This document shows positions 24,165 to 33,417 of a stretch of 64,000 nucleotides of DNA, one piece after another. Origin of the DNA: Bifidobacterium saimiriisciurei (GTDB taxonomy: Bacteria; Actinomycetota; Actinomycetes; Actinomycetales; Bifidobacteriaceae); assembly GCF_010667655.1 (NCBI RefSeq), contig NZ_WHZU01000006.1, forward strand, positions 1 to 64,000, written 5' to 3'. Below the pieces are notes generated by a model. It did not search any database. It had not been told where the DNA came from and saw nothing but the letters and a program-made list of their open reading frames with translations. The position numbers were made by a program, and so were the translations under genes. Each line of letters opens with the position of its first letter. Position 1 is the stretch's first letter.

Positions 24165-25859
24165 GTGGACGACATGAATCGTACAGCCGAAAAGACGGGC
24201 GACCGCGACTATACGGCTCCCGCCCGCAACGCGCTGAAACGCTTCTTCGGATACGATGATTTCCGCGCGGGCCAAGCCGACGTCGTCAACGCCATCATGA
24301 ACGGTCACGACGTATTGGCCGTACTGCCGACCGGTGCCGGGAAATCCGTATGCTACCAGCTGCCGGCCATGGCCTTGCGATTCACGCTGGTCATCACGCC
24401 GTTGCGCGCGCTCATGCGCGACCAGGTGCAGTCGCTCGAACGCCGCGGCATCCCCGCCGCGCTCATCGACGCCGGCACCAGCGTCGCCGAGCGTCGCGCC
24501 ATCTACGACAAGGCGCTCGCCGGCGGACTCAAACTGCTGTACGTTGCTCCGGAGCGGCTGAAAACCCGTGATTTCTCGACGTTCGCCAATCGTATGCCGA
24601 TAGATCTCATCGCCGTGGACGAAGCCCACTGCGTACTGCAATGGGGACAGGACTTCCGACCCGCATACCTTGACATCAGCAAGTTCGTGCGTTCCCTCCC
24701 TGAGCGTCCCACCACCGAACCGCGTCTGCGCATCGCCGCGTTCACCGCCACGGCCACGCCGTCCACGCGCACCGAGATCAGCGAGAACCTCGGCCAGCGC
24801 GATCCCGTTCGTGTGAACACGACCTTTGACCGGCCGAACATCCGATTCGATACGAAATACGTCGGCAGATGGGACCGCGAGGACGAGATCGTGGCCTGGG
24901 CGCTCGGCCACAAGGGCCAGTGCGGCATCGTGTACTGCAACAGCCGCAAGCGCACCGAGGAACTGGAGCAGACGCTGCTCGACGCCGGCGTGGCCGCGGC
25001 GCATTTCCACGCGCGTATGGCCGAAGCCGACAAGGGGCCGGTGCAGGACCGCTTCCTTTCCGGCGAGATCCAGGTGATGTGCGCCACCACCGCATTCGGC
25101 ATGGGCGTCGACAAGCCCGACGTTCGATGGGTCATCAACGACGGCGCCACCGACAGCATCGAGGAATACTATCAGGAGGCCGGTCGAGCGGGCCGTGACG
25201 GCAAGGAATCCGTAAGCCTGCTGCTGTGGAGCGACGACGACTTCGAATGGTTGGAGAAGCGCATCGACGAATCGTTCAACAACGACGCCATGGACGCCGG
25301 CGAGCAGAGCGCGGCACGGTCCGCCGCGTTCGAGCGGCTGCACGCCATGGAACGGTACTGCCGCTCATACGGCTGTCTGCGCGCGGCGTTCCTGAAATAC
25401 TTCGGCGAGGAGCCGGCCGCCGCGAAATGCGGCAAATGCTCGAACTGCCTCGGCGGGGGAGCGGCGCGTCCGCGCGCCGCGCACACGTCGAACTTCGGCG
25501 GTTCGTCCGGCTCCCGCAGCCGATACGGCAACGGCGGCGGTTATGGTTCCGGCGACGGCTCGTCGCGCAAACGGTTCCGTCATGCCTCCGACTATGACGA
25601 TATCGACGACGGCTACGGCGAGGTCAGCAGTTCGGACGGCTGGGGATCGTCGGACGACGCGCAGGATTCGCGTGGCCGATACGGCGGCCGTGGCCGTCGT
25701 GGCGGATGGAAGCGGCATGGCCGCCGTCGCGGTTACGACGATGGTGATTTCGACGACGATTCCGATTCGTCGTCCGGCTCGTATGGCCGCAGCGGCAAGG
25801 ATCTGCGCAAGTCCTCCAATTCCACGTATGCGGCACTGTTCGGCACCGACAAGGACTGA
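24165..25859 (+). CDS. recQ: RecQ-family ATP-dependent DNA helicase with low-complexity tail
   Basis: A 564-residue 3'-5' DNA helicase. Motifs: FGYDDFRAGQ (motif 0), Walker A LPTGAGKS near 56, DEAHCVLQWGQDFRPAY near 152, FTATATP, and EEYYQEAGRAGRDG near 335-348. The RecQ zinc-binding Cys cluster is present (YCRSYGCLRAAF then CGKCSNCLG near 422). After it, instead of WH and HRDC domains, there are about 110 residues rich in Gly, Ser, Asp and Arg. The GTG start at 24165 follows GGGAAAGGCGG. It is the first of a run of plus-strand genes. Confidence 0.92.
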   Translation: MDDMNRTAEKTGDRDYTAPARNALKRFFGYDDFRAGQADVVNAIMNGHDVLAVLPTGAGKSVCYQLPAMALRFTLVITPLRALMRDQVQSLERRGIPAALIDAGTSVAERRAIYDKALAGGLKLLYVAPERLKTRDFSTFANRMPIDLIAVDEAHCVLQWGQDFRPAYLDISKFVRSLPERPTTEPRLRIAAFTATATPSTRTEISENLGQRDPVRVNTTFDRPNIRFDTKYVGRWDREDEIVAWALGHKGQCGIVYCNSRKRTEELEQTLLDAGVAAAHFHARMAEADKGPVQDRFLSGEIQVMCATTAFGMGVDKPDVRWVINDGATDSIEEYYQEAGRAGRDGKESVSLLLWSDDDFEWLEKRIDESFNNDAMDAGEQSAARSAAFERLHAMERYCRSYGCLRAAFLKYFGEEPAAAKCGKCSNCLGGGAARPRAAHTSNFGGSSGSRSRYGNGGGYGSGDGSSRKRFRHASDYDDIDDGYGEVSSSDGWGSSDDAQDSRGRYGGRGRRGGWKRHGRRRGYDDGDFDDDSDSSSGSYGRSGKDLRKSSNSTYAALFGTDKD

Positions 25860-25886
25860 TTCCCAGGCAAAAAGAGGCGAGAAGCT

Positions 25887-26480
25887 ATGCGCGGTGATGA
25901 AACGGCGGAAAACGGATATAGCCAGCCGATGCTGGATTTCGGGGATGGGGATTTCGGCGGGACCCCGAATGATGATCGCACGGACGACAAGCCGCGTGCC
26001 GACAGCGCAAGCGCCGATAACGCGGACGGCGTCGGCTCGGATGCTTCCGCCGAATCCATTGCCTCCTCCGACGATGGCTGTGCCGCCTACGCGGAGTCGA
26101 TGCTGCAACGGCTCGGCACATCGAAGTTCCGCGCCGGATTCGTGCTGTCGTCCAAGGACCGCGCCTACGCGCGTGCGAAGGGCCGCGCGACGATAGACCG
26201 TCACGCGCACGAGATGCTGGCCAAACGGGTCGGACCGGCCCAGCCGTACAAGGACGGCAAGCAGACGCCGTGGCGCGGGCATCCGGTGTTCACCGCGCAG
26301 CACGCCACCGCCACCTGCTGCCGGGGATGCATCGAGAAGTGGCATCACATCCCCAAAGGCCGTGCATTGACCGTCGAGGAGATCGACAGGCTCGCCGCAG
26401 TGGTGATGGCATGGATCGACCGCGACCTGACGAGACACCCGGATGTTCCCGGTGCCGCTGACCGTTCCCGCAGCGCATGA
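25887..26480 (+). CDS. DUF4186 domain protein
   Basis: A 197-residue protein. The first 70 residues are low-complexity and acidic. The rest matches DUF4186: FRAGFVLSSKDRAYARAKG, HAHEMLAKRV, GKQTPWRGHPVF and QHATATCCRGCIEKWHHI. The conserved Cys and His residues suggest metal binding, but the family has no assigned function. It lies 27 bp after recQ and is probably co-transcribed with it. Confidence 0.85.
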   Translation: MRGDETAENGYSQPMLDFGDGDFGGTPNDDRTDDKPRADSASADNADGVGSDASAESIASSDDGCAAYAESMLQRLGTSKFRAGFVLSSKDRAYARAKGRATIDRHAHEMLAKRVGPAQPYKDGKQTPWRGHPVFTAQHATATCCRGCIEKWHHIPKGRALTVEEIDRLAAVVMAWIDRDLTRHPDVPGAADRSRSA

Positions 26481-26577
26481 CCGTCGGATCGTTCCCGATG
26501 CTTCGCGCTTCTCTCGGCTGACGGCCGAAAAGAGGCCAAATGGCCGCCGCCCGCGCGGCCATGGGTAGGATGGGGGC

Positions 26578-27594
26578 ATGAGCAATCCCGAGCAAGAGCC
26601 TGATTTCGTGCCGTCCGAAACGCAGCCGCAGTCGCAGCCGGCGGCGTACACCGTGCCCGATCAGTATGCCGTTTCGGGCAAGCCCCTGCGGCCCGATCAG
26701 TTCCAGGCCCCCGGGCACTACACGAAATCCGGCGAACGGGTGAACGGCCCCGCCGGCATGAATCCCGCGCCGATGCCCAATCCCGCGATGCCGTATGCCC
26801 CGAACCCGTATACGGTCACGGCGGCGCAATCGCCGGCCATGCAGATGCCCTACCGGCAGCCGACTCCCTATCAGTCGCCGCTGCCGCCGACGCCGATGCC
26901 GCAGCAGACCGCGAACTTCACAGGCCCGCAGCAGTCCGCGAACCCCGCCATGCCGCAGCAGCCGTATCCGGCGTACCCCGCCTACGGCTGCCCCAGTCAG
27001 CCGGTGCCTCCGATGCAGTCGCAGCCGAAGAAACGCAATACGGGCGTCATCATCGCCGTCTCCGTGGTCGGCGGCATCGCGGCGCTGGTGTTCGTCGTGT
27101 TTTTCGTATTGGCCGGCTTCGGCATCATCGCCGACCACTCCGACGGCACGTCTGCCGCCGGCCGGCAGGGCTATGATTCCGTCCCCTTCGACGATCCGTA
27201 CCAGATGCAGCGTGACATCTCCTCCATCACCGGAAGCAGCTGCCTATGGACCGACATCAGCGGCTACAGTGCGCTTGGCGGCGGCTCCGAGTCCAGCTCC
27301 ATCCCCGGTCTTGACGGTGCCTACACCTGTGGTGACGACGAGATACTGCTGATGTTCGACACCACCGGCGACACCCGGCAGATGGTGTCGACGCTCGAGC
27401 GTTCCCTCGCCCAGGGAGACGACACGTTCGACGCCACGGTCACCGACTCGCTCGGCGACTACGCCGTATTGCACGACGACACGTGGATGGTCATCGGCAA
27501 GAACGCCGACATGAAGCAGCTCCACGACGCGTGGGGCGGCGACCTGCAGCGGCTCGACGAGCTCGCCGACTCCGGCAGCCGCGACACCATCTAG
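26578..27594 (+). CDS. Proline-rich single-pass membrane protein with a shared C-terminal domain
   Basis: A 338-residue protein of unknown function. Residues 1-155 are Pro/Gln/Ala-rich and probably cytoplasmic; one membrane helix follows KKRNTGVIIAVS near 157-182; the rest is an outer domain of about 150 residues. Its end, DTWMVIGKNADMKQLHDAWG, resembles the end of the protein at 33418-34161 (QWILVGEQSKIEKLQHSWGG), so the two share a domain. A GGATGGGGG site precedes the ATG. Its stop overlaps the stop of the convergent TetR gene by 4 bp. Confidence 0.75.
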   Translation: MSNPEQEPDFVPSETQPQSQPAAYTVPDQYAVSGKPLRPDQFQAPGHYTKSGERVNGPAGMNPAPMPNPAMPYAPNPYTVTAAQSPAMQMPYRQPTPYQSPLPPTPMPQQTANFTGPQQSANPAMPQQPYPAYPAYGCPSQPVPPMQSQPKKRNTGVIIAVSVVGGIAALVFVVFFVLAGFGIIADHSDGTSAAGRQGYDSVPFDDPYQMQRDISSITGSSCLWTDISGYSALGGGSESSSIPGLDGAYTCGDDEILLMFDTTGDTRQMVSTLERSLAQGDDTFDATVTDSLGDYAVLHDDTWMVIGKNADMKQLHDAWGGDLQRLDELADSGSRDTI

Positions 27595-28175
27595 CGTTCG
27601 GTCGGCGCATTCGTCGCGATCGACGGCCATACCATGGCGGTCATGCGTTCGGGCCAGTCCTCGTCGACCGAGCCGCGTAGCGCCTCGCAGGCGATCATCG
27701 AACCGAGCATGGTGTCGAACAGGAACTTCGCGTTCAGGTCGGCGCGGAACCGTTCGAGTTCGATGCCGCGTTGGAAGAACGTGGCGAACGTCTCCTCCTC
27801 GGGCCTGATGGCCTGCTGCACGAGCCGCTGGAAGAACTCGTCGTCGGAGGTCAGGATGATGCCGATGGCTTTCACGCCCACGCTGGAGACGTACCGTTCC
27901 ACCATTCGCCGCAGCATCAGCGTCAGGTTCTCGCGCGTCGGTTCGAGGCCGGCCAGCTCCGGCGACGAGGAGATCTCCAGCGCGCTGATCTTGCGCAGCA
28001 GGTCGTCGGCGTTGTTGTACCGGCGGTAGATGGTGGTCTTCGCCACTCCCGACCGGCGTGCGATCTCCTCGATGGAGATGCCGCCGACGCCCTTCGTCAG
28101 CGCAATGGCCAGCGTGGCCTGCATGATCTTCCGGTCGGTCTCCTTGCGGGTGCGTTCCCCGCGCTGGGTGGTCAT
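27591..28175 (-). CDS. TetR-family transcriptional regulator
   Basis: About 194 residues. The N-terminal helix-turn-helix is clear: GGISIEEIARRSGVAKTTIYRRYNNADDLL near 32-60. The C-terminal ligand domain resembles TetR_C subfamilies. ATG codons at 28178 and 28175 are both possible; AAGGGA lies 4 nt from the second. It is the last gene of the operon with the two YhgE/Pip genes and probably represses them through the double operator at 33296-33331. Confidence 0.9.
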   Translation of the reverse strand: MTTQRGERTRKETDRKIMQATLAIALTKGVGGISIEEIARRSGVAKTTIYRRYNNADDLLRKISALEISSSPELAGLEPTRENLTLMLRRMVERYVSSVGVKAIGIILTSDDEFFQRLVQQAIRPEEETFATFFQRGIELERFRADLNAKFLFDTMLGSMIACEALRGSVDEDWPERMTAMVWPSIATNAPTER

Positions 28176-28230
28176 CATTCCCTTCTTTCCCTATCGCGTT
28201 CTATCGCAATCGTGTATTCGCGTGTATTCG

Positions 28231-30417
28231 CTACAGCAGCTTCGTGCTTTCGATCGTGCTCACATACCACTTGTTGAACCGCACCAGCGGCTTGCGCAGC
28301 ACAAGGCCGAGCAGCAGCGTCGGCAGGATGAACAGCAGCAGCATGCCGATCTGACGCCAGTAGTCGTTGTTGTAGATGCCGAACATGGCCGCGCGCATCG
28401 CGTTGATGGAGTGCGTGACCGGCAGGAACGGGCTGACGTCCTGGAAGAACTGCGGCATCACCGCCAGCGGGTACGCGCCTCCCGCGCCCGAGATCTGCAG
28501 CACGAGGAATATCACGCCGATGGCCTTGCCCACGTTGCCGAACGAGACGACCAGCGTGTAGATCATGAAGATGAACACGAGGCCGGAAAGCCATCCGGAC
28601 AGCATGTACAGCCACGGATGCTCGGCCTGCACGCGCAGGAACAGCAGATTGCCCGCGCATACGCAGGTGCTTTGCAACAGCGACAGCACGGCGAACACGC
28701 CGAACCGGCCGAGGTACATCTGATGCGGCCTCGCGCCCGGCAGCGCCTCGCGGATGCGCCGCGAGACCGACGTCTTCAATGTCACCGCCATGAGCAGCGA
28801 CCCCACCCACAGCGGCAGGAACGTATAGAACGGGCTCAGCGCCGAACCGAAGTTCTCGGCATGGAACACGGCCGTGCGCGTCACGCCCACCGGCGAGGCG
28901 ATGGACTGCGCCAGCGACTCGGCGTCGCCGCCCAGCACCTTCTTCAGCGTGGCGTTGTCGCCGCTGTTCAGCGCCGACGTGATGTTCTTCGACGTGGCCT
29001 TCAGCCTGTTCGCCGCATCGCGCAGGTCGTCGCTCGTGGCGTCGAGCGTCTTGCGCGTGTTCGTCAGCTTCGAGGCCGCCGACTGCGACGAGTTCGCCAG
29101 GTCGTTCACCGCGGTCTTCAGGTTCGCGGCGCTCGCGTTCAGCGAGGAGGCCGTCTGCGCCACGTTGCCGGCCAGCTTGTCGATCTGCGGCTTGAGGTCC
29201 TTGTCGAAGTCGGTCTTCAATCCGGCCACGCCGGTCTTCGCCTGCTTGGCGAGGTCGGCGATGGCGTCACGGTCCTTCTGCGCGTCGGCGTTGCCGTTCT
29301 CGATGCTCGTGGCCGCGTCAAGCAGCTTGTTCTTCAGGTTCGTCTGCAGGGTGATGACGCCCTCGAACTGCGTGATGACGCGGTCCACGGACGTCTGCCC
29401 CACATGGGTCTGCAGCGCCGCGCGCAGGTCCTTCAGATCCTGCAACACCTGCTGGTATCCGGTGATCTGGTCGTTGATGGTCGACGCCTGGTCGCGCAGC
29501 GCCTTCGCCGAATCCGCGCTCTGCGTATCCACCGCGTCGTACACGGAGGCGATGTCGTCGGCCACGGCCGCGTAGCTGCCCGAACTCGACTGCAGCGCCG
29601 TCGACAGCGCCGACGTGGAATCCTTGAGCGCCCCGGTGATTGTGGAACCGGCCTGCTTCGCGCCCTTCATCGTGCCGCCCACGTCCTCGGCCGAGGACGA
29701 CGCCTGTTTGAGCAGCCTCGACGAGTTCACGATAAGCGACTGCGCCGAATCGGTCATCGACGAATACGTGCCAACCGTCGTGGCGGCGTCGTCCAACTGT
29801 CCCGAGATCTCGTCGATATGCGTGGCGAGGTTCGCGATGCTGCTGTGCACGTCGGCGTCGTCAAGGTAATCCGACAGCGAGGAGACGATGTTGAGCGCCA
29901 CGTCCGAAAGCGTGGTCGTGAACAGCGTGTTGATCTGTGCGGCCACCTGGTCGGCGCCCTGTCCCGTCACCTTCGGCGCGAGCGCGTTCTTCTTCTCGTT
30001 CGTGTAATACGTCAGTTTCGCGTGCTGCACGTCCGACGAGAAGAACGTCATCATGTCGGTGCTGAAGCTTTTCGGGATCACGACGGCGGCATAGTATTTG
30101 CCGGATTTCGTGCCGTCGATGGCGTCGTCCTTCGTGGTGAACGTCCAGTCGAGCTGGGAGTTCGCGCGCAGCGCCGAGATCACCTGGTCGCCGACGTTCA
30201 CCTTCATCGGAATCAGGTCGCTCTTGTATCCCTCGTCGGTGTTCGCCACGGCGAACTGCAGGTTCTTCGTACTGCTGAACGGATCCCAGCTGGCCGCCAC
30301 GTTGAACCAGGTGAACAGCGAGGGCAGCGCGACCAGTCCGATGACGATGATGACCGAGACGACGTTGCTGGTGATGCGCCTGAGATCGCCGGTGAAGATA
30401 CGCCAGATCGTCCTCAT
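28231..30417 (-). CDS. YhgE/Pip-family membrane protein (second of pair)
   Basis: A 728-residue protein. It starts MRTIWRIFTGDLRRI, then one membrane helix (VVSVIIVIGLVALPSLFTW), the Pip N-terminal domain (WDPFSSTKNLQFAVANTDEG), a long helical region of about 400 residues rich in Ser, Asp and Ala, and about five C-terminal membrane helices of ABC-2 type. Relatives include the Lactococcus phage infection protein and Bacillus YhgE. The frame extends upstream to 30564, but the ATG at 30417 lies 1 nt after the upstream stop with GGAAAGGAG before it. Role unknown; export or envelope transport is the usual guess. Confidence 0.9.
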   Translation of the reverse strand: MRTIWRIFTGDLRRITSNVVSVIIVIGLVALPSLFTWFNVAASWDPFSSTKNLQFAVANTDEGYKSDLIPMKVNVGDQVISALRANSQLDWTFTTKDDAIDGTKSGKYYAAVVIPKSFSTDMMTFFSSDVQHAKLTYYTNEKKNALAPKVTGQGADQVAAQINTLFTTTLSDVALNIVSSLSDYLDDADVHSSIANLATHIDEISGQLDDAATTVGTYSSMTDSAQSLIVNSSRLLKQASSSAEDVGGTMKGAKQAGSTITGALKDSTSALSTALQSSSGSYAAVADDIASVYDAVDTQSADSAKALRDQASTINDQITGYQQVLQDLKDLRAALQTHVGQTSVDRVITQFEGVITLQTNLKNKLLDAATSIENGNADAQKDRDAIADLAKQAKTGVAGLKTDFDKDLKPQIDKLAGNVAQTASSLNASAANLKTAVNDLANSSQSAASKLTNTRKTLDATSDDLRDAANRLKATSKNITSALNSGDNATLKKVLGGDAESLAQSIASPVGVTRTAVFHAENFGSALSPFYTFLPLWVGSLLMAVTLKTSVSRRIREALPGARPHQMYLGRFGVFAVLSLLQSTCVCAGNLLFLRVQAEHPWLYMLSGWLSGLVFIFMIYTLVVSFGNVGKAIGVIFLVLQISGAGGAYPLAVMPQFFQDVSPFLPVTHSINAMRAAMFGIYNNDYWRQIGMLLLFILPTLLLGLVLRKPLVRFNKWYVSTIESTKLL

Positions 30418-30418
30418 C

Positions 30419-33286
30419 TCACATCTCCTTTCCGTTGCCGTTGTCGTCGTTGGCGGCATTGTCGTCGTTGCCGCTGCTGTCGGGATTGTCCGTCGCGGAG
30501 CCGGCGGCCGCGTCCGGAGCCGTGTGCTTCGGACGGCGTGCGTTCGCGCCGCCGGAAGCGGCACGCGGCGCGACCATCGGCAGTGCCAGCCCTCTGAGCC
30601 TGCTGCGCACGGAGAACAACGCGCGGATGTCCTCGTCCTTCATCGAGCCGAGCATCATCTGCCGTTGGATGTTGTCGCGGATGTACTCGATGGCGATGAG
30701 GAAGCCGATCATCAGCAGGATCCACAGCGCCCACGCGGCCAGGATCACCACCTTGCGGCTCGCATCCACGAAGTTCGAACTCACGGAGAACAGCACGATC
30801 AGCGCGATGGGCACGATGATGCCGGCCACGATCGCACCGATCTTGAGCCGCGGGTACAGGCGGGCGAACTTCATGGCCCGGTGATGGATGGCCGCGCGGT
30901 ATTCGGCGCGGTTCGACAGCGCGCGGATGGCCTGCGAGAAGCGGTACCGGCGGAACGGCGTCTCGACCTTCTCGCCGATGATGATGTCGCTCTGCTCGAT
31001 TTCGCGGGCGAACAGGCGGTTGAGGTTCGTCAGGTACGGGCGCAGCGCCAGACCAAGAACGAAGCTCGCCGCAATGAACACGAACAGGTGGGCGATGGCC
31101 GTCGCATAGTGGTTCTCGTAGAAGCCGCCGATGGTCTCGCGCAGCGCGTCAATGCTGTACGTGAACGGGAAGAACGGGTAGAGATGGCGGAAGAACCCCG
31201 GCATCATCTCGATGGGGTAGAGGCCGGAGGCGCCCGGGATCTGCACGATGATGAGCAGCACGCACAACGCCTTGCCCACGTGCTGGAACGTGGTCGAGAG
31301 CGAATACGTGATGCTCAGGTACGTGAGCGAGGTGAGCGCGCCGGTCGCGATGAACGCGGGCACGTTCGCCGCCTGCACGCCGATGACGAGGTCGCCCACG
31401 CAGCAGATGACGCCCTGTGCGATGGCGAACATGGCGAGCAGCAGCCAGCGGCCGAGATAGCTCTGCCCGATGGTCAGGCCGTCGATGTCCTCGTCGTCCA
31501 CCTCGAGCTTCACGATCACCATGAGCACGAACGCGCCCACCCACAGCGAAAGGTCGGTGAACAGCGGCGCCATGCCCGAACCGTACGAGTTCACGGGGAA
31601 GAGCGTATCGGTCTTGAGCGTGGTGGGGGAGAACATGAAGTCGGCGATCTTCGTGGCGTCGAGCCGGCCGTTCGAGGTGAGCTTCCTCCACGCGTCCGAC
31701 GTCGACAGTGCGGTCACGTCGGTCTGCGCGGTCTTGAGGTCGGTTTCGATGTCGCCCAACGTGGCGTCGGTCTGTTCGAGGGCCTTGGCCGTGGTGGCGA
31801 GCGTGGAGTCGAGCTGGTCGAGCACGGCCGACGTCTGGTCGACCAGTCCCTGCTGGCGTTCGATGGCGCCGCTCAGGCCGCTGGCCGTGGAGCTCAATTG
31901 CGCCAGCCCGGAGTTGACCTGCGGCATGGTGGTGTCGCCGAGTGTGGCTCGGTAGCCGTCCACCGTCGTCAGTGTGTTCTGCACGGCCGTGTCGAGGCCG
32001 TTCGTGGCGCCCGCGACCGACGTCGCCGTCCTGCCGGTGTCGTCGCTGAGCGTCGAAAGATTGTCGAGCGTCTGCTTCGTGGCTTCGTTGTCGTGCTTGA
32101 GTCCGGTCACGCCGTCGCCGTTGCGGCCGTTGATGAGCTGATGCAGCTGCGTGCGCACCGTCGAGTTCTCGGGCAGCGACTGTTCGATGGATTCAAGCGC
32201 CGTGATGACCTCCGCATTGCGTTCGTTCACGCTTTTGCCGGTCTCGATGGCCGAATCGACCGTGCCCTTCGCAGCGGTGATCTTGCCCGCCACCGTGCCC
32301 ACGGAGACGTTAGCCTTCGATGACGACTGCGACAGCAGCCGCGAACCCTGGTCGAGTGTCGACGACATCGACGACGAGAACTTCGTCAGGTCGTTGCTCG
32401 TCGACGTCAGCAGCTTCGCCGTGCCCTGCAGGCCCTGGCTCAGCACTGCCGCCTGCTTCTGCGCCTGGGTCAGCGTGGTCTTCGCGCCGGCCGCCTTCGT
32501 GCGGGCCGCCGCGACCGTGGAATCGAGGTCGGCGATGGAGTCTCGCGCCGACTGCAGGTTGCCGACTGATTTGCCGAGCGTCTTCGTCGCGTTCGACTGC
32601 GCGGTGCGGGCCTTGCCCTGCACCTGCGCTATCTTGTCGTTCACCGTGGCCGTGATCACCTGGCTGGCCGTGGAGACGAACGTGTTGTTGATCTGCGTGT
32701 CCAGCGTGGTCGAGCCGATGTCGGTGATCTTCGGGGCGATGGCGTTCGCCTTCTCGTTCACGAAGTATTCGAGCTTCGGCTGCTTGAAATCGCCCGAGAC
32801 GAGCGTGGCGAGATTCCTGCTGAAATCCTTGGGGATGACGAACGCGGCGTAGCTGCGGCCCGACTTCACCTCGTCGAGCGCATCGGCCCGGCTGACGAAA
32901 TGCCAGCCCAACTGGTCGTTCGACTTCATGCTCTCCACGATCTGGTCGCCGAGATTGAGCTTGCCGAGCATATCGCTGCTCGTGCCTTCGTCCTCGTTCG
33001 CCACGGCCACCTGAATCGACTTCGTGTTGCCGTACGGATCCCAGAATCCGACGATGTTGAACCACGCGTACAGCGACGGGATGACGACCAGACCGACGCA
33101 GATCACCCAGGCTGCGGGCACCCTCAGCAGTCGGAGCAGGTCGCGTTTGACCAGACGCAATACATTTCCCACGGACTCCCCGCTCCCATCTATGCACGTT
33201 TCCCATGCCGTTGTGCCGTTTTCGGCTGAGTCGTTCCATGCCGTCGCGCCGGCCGCGGCATGTATGCCGGCCGGCTGCGCGGTCAT
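30419..33286 (-). CDS. YhgE/Pip-family membrane protein (first of pair)
   Basis: About 955 residues. Architecture as in the next gene: N-terminal helix near 60-82, Pip domain (WDPYGNTKSIQVAVANEDEG), a coiled region of about 430 residues, and a C-terminal ABC-2-like membrane block (YLGRWLLLAMF onward). It also has two further membrane helices and an Asp/Asn-rich tail ending NGNGKEM. The start is uncertain. An in-frame GTG at 33298 lies inside the operator; ATG at 33286 is used here; a GTG near 33172 has a better GGGGAG site. It heads a three-gene operon with the other YhgE gene and tetR, so the two proteins may act as a heteromer. Confidence 0.88.
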   Translation of the reverse strand: MTAQPAGIHAAAGATAWNDSAENGTTAWETCIDGSGESVGNVLRLVKRDLLRLLRVPAAWVICVGLVVIPSLYAWFNIVGFWDPYGNTKSIQVAVANEDEGTSSDMLGKLNLGDQIVESMKSNDQLGWHFVSRADALDEVKSGRSYAAFVIPKDFSRNLATLVSGDFKQPKLEYFVNEKANAIAPKITDIGSTTLDTQINNTFVSTASQVITATVNDKIAQVQGKARTAQSNATKTLGKSVGNLQSARDSIADLDSTVAAARTKAAGAKTTLTQAQKQAAVLSQGLQGTAKLLTSTSNDLTKFSSSMSSTLDQGSRLLSQSSSKANVSVGTVAGKITAAKGTVDSAIETGKSVNERNAEVITALESIEQSLPENSTVRTQLHQLINGRNGDGVTGLKHDNEATKQTLDNLSTLSDDTGRTATSVAGATNGLDTAVQNTLTTVDGYRATLGDTTMPQVNSGLAQLSSTASGLSGAIERQQGLVDQTSAVLDQLDSTLATTAKALEQTDATLGDIETDLKTAQTDVTALSTSDAWRKLTSNGRLDATKIADFMFSPTTLKTDTLFPVNSYGSGMAPLFTDLSLWVGAFVLMVIVKLEVDDEDIDGLTIGQSYLGRWLLLAMFAIAQGVICCVGDLVIGVQAANVPAFIATGALTSLTYLSITYSLSTTFQHVGKALCVLLIIVQIPGASGLYPIEMMPGFFRHLYPFFPFTYSIDALRETIGGFYENHYATAIAHLFVFIAASFVLGLALRPYLTNLNRLFAREIEQSDIIIGEKVETPFRRYRFSQAIRALSNRAEYRAAIHHRAMKFARLYPRLKIGAIVAGIIVPIALIVLFSVSSNFVDASRKVVILAAWALWILLMIGFLIAIEYIRDNIQRQMMLGSMKDEDIRALFSVRSRLRGLALPMVAPRAASGGANARRPKHTAPDAAAGSATDNPDSSGNDDNAANDDNGNGKEM

Positions 33287-33295
33287 GGAATCGAG

Positions 33296-33331
33296 CACTA
33301 CGTATTCCGTAGCACTACGGTAAGCGTAGTG
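33296..33331. promoter_or_regulatory. Tandem TetR-type operator
   Basis: Two overlapping 19-bp palindromes: CACTACG-5-CGTAGCA (33296-33314) and CACTACG-5-CGTAGTG (33313-33331), the second perfect. They lie in the divergent spacer between the YhgE-tetR operon and the gene at 33418. The size and symmetry fit a TetR dimer site, and the only such regulator nearby is the last gene of the operon, so autoregulation is likely. Confidence 0.75.
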
Positions 33332-33417
33332 TTCGACAACCGCAGAACGCCCACATCACGACCCCTATACTGGGAGCGGCGACAGACCGCCGCCATCTCA
33401 AGCGAAGGGGAATCGTC

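Noticed and set aside
28030..32323. Two long plus-strand frames (28030-30597 and 30098-32323) opposite the YhgE genes
   Set aside because: They lack domains, are rich in Arg, His and Gln, and the minus strand encodes clear YhgE/Pip proteins.
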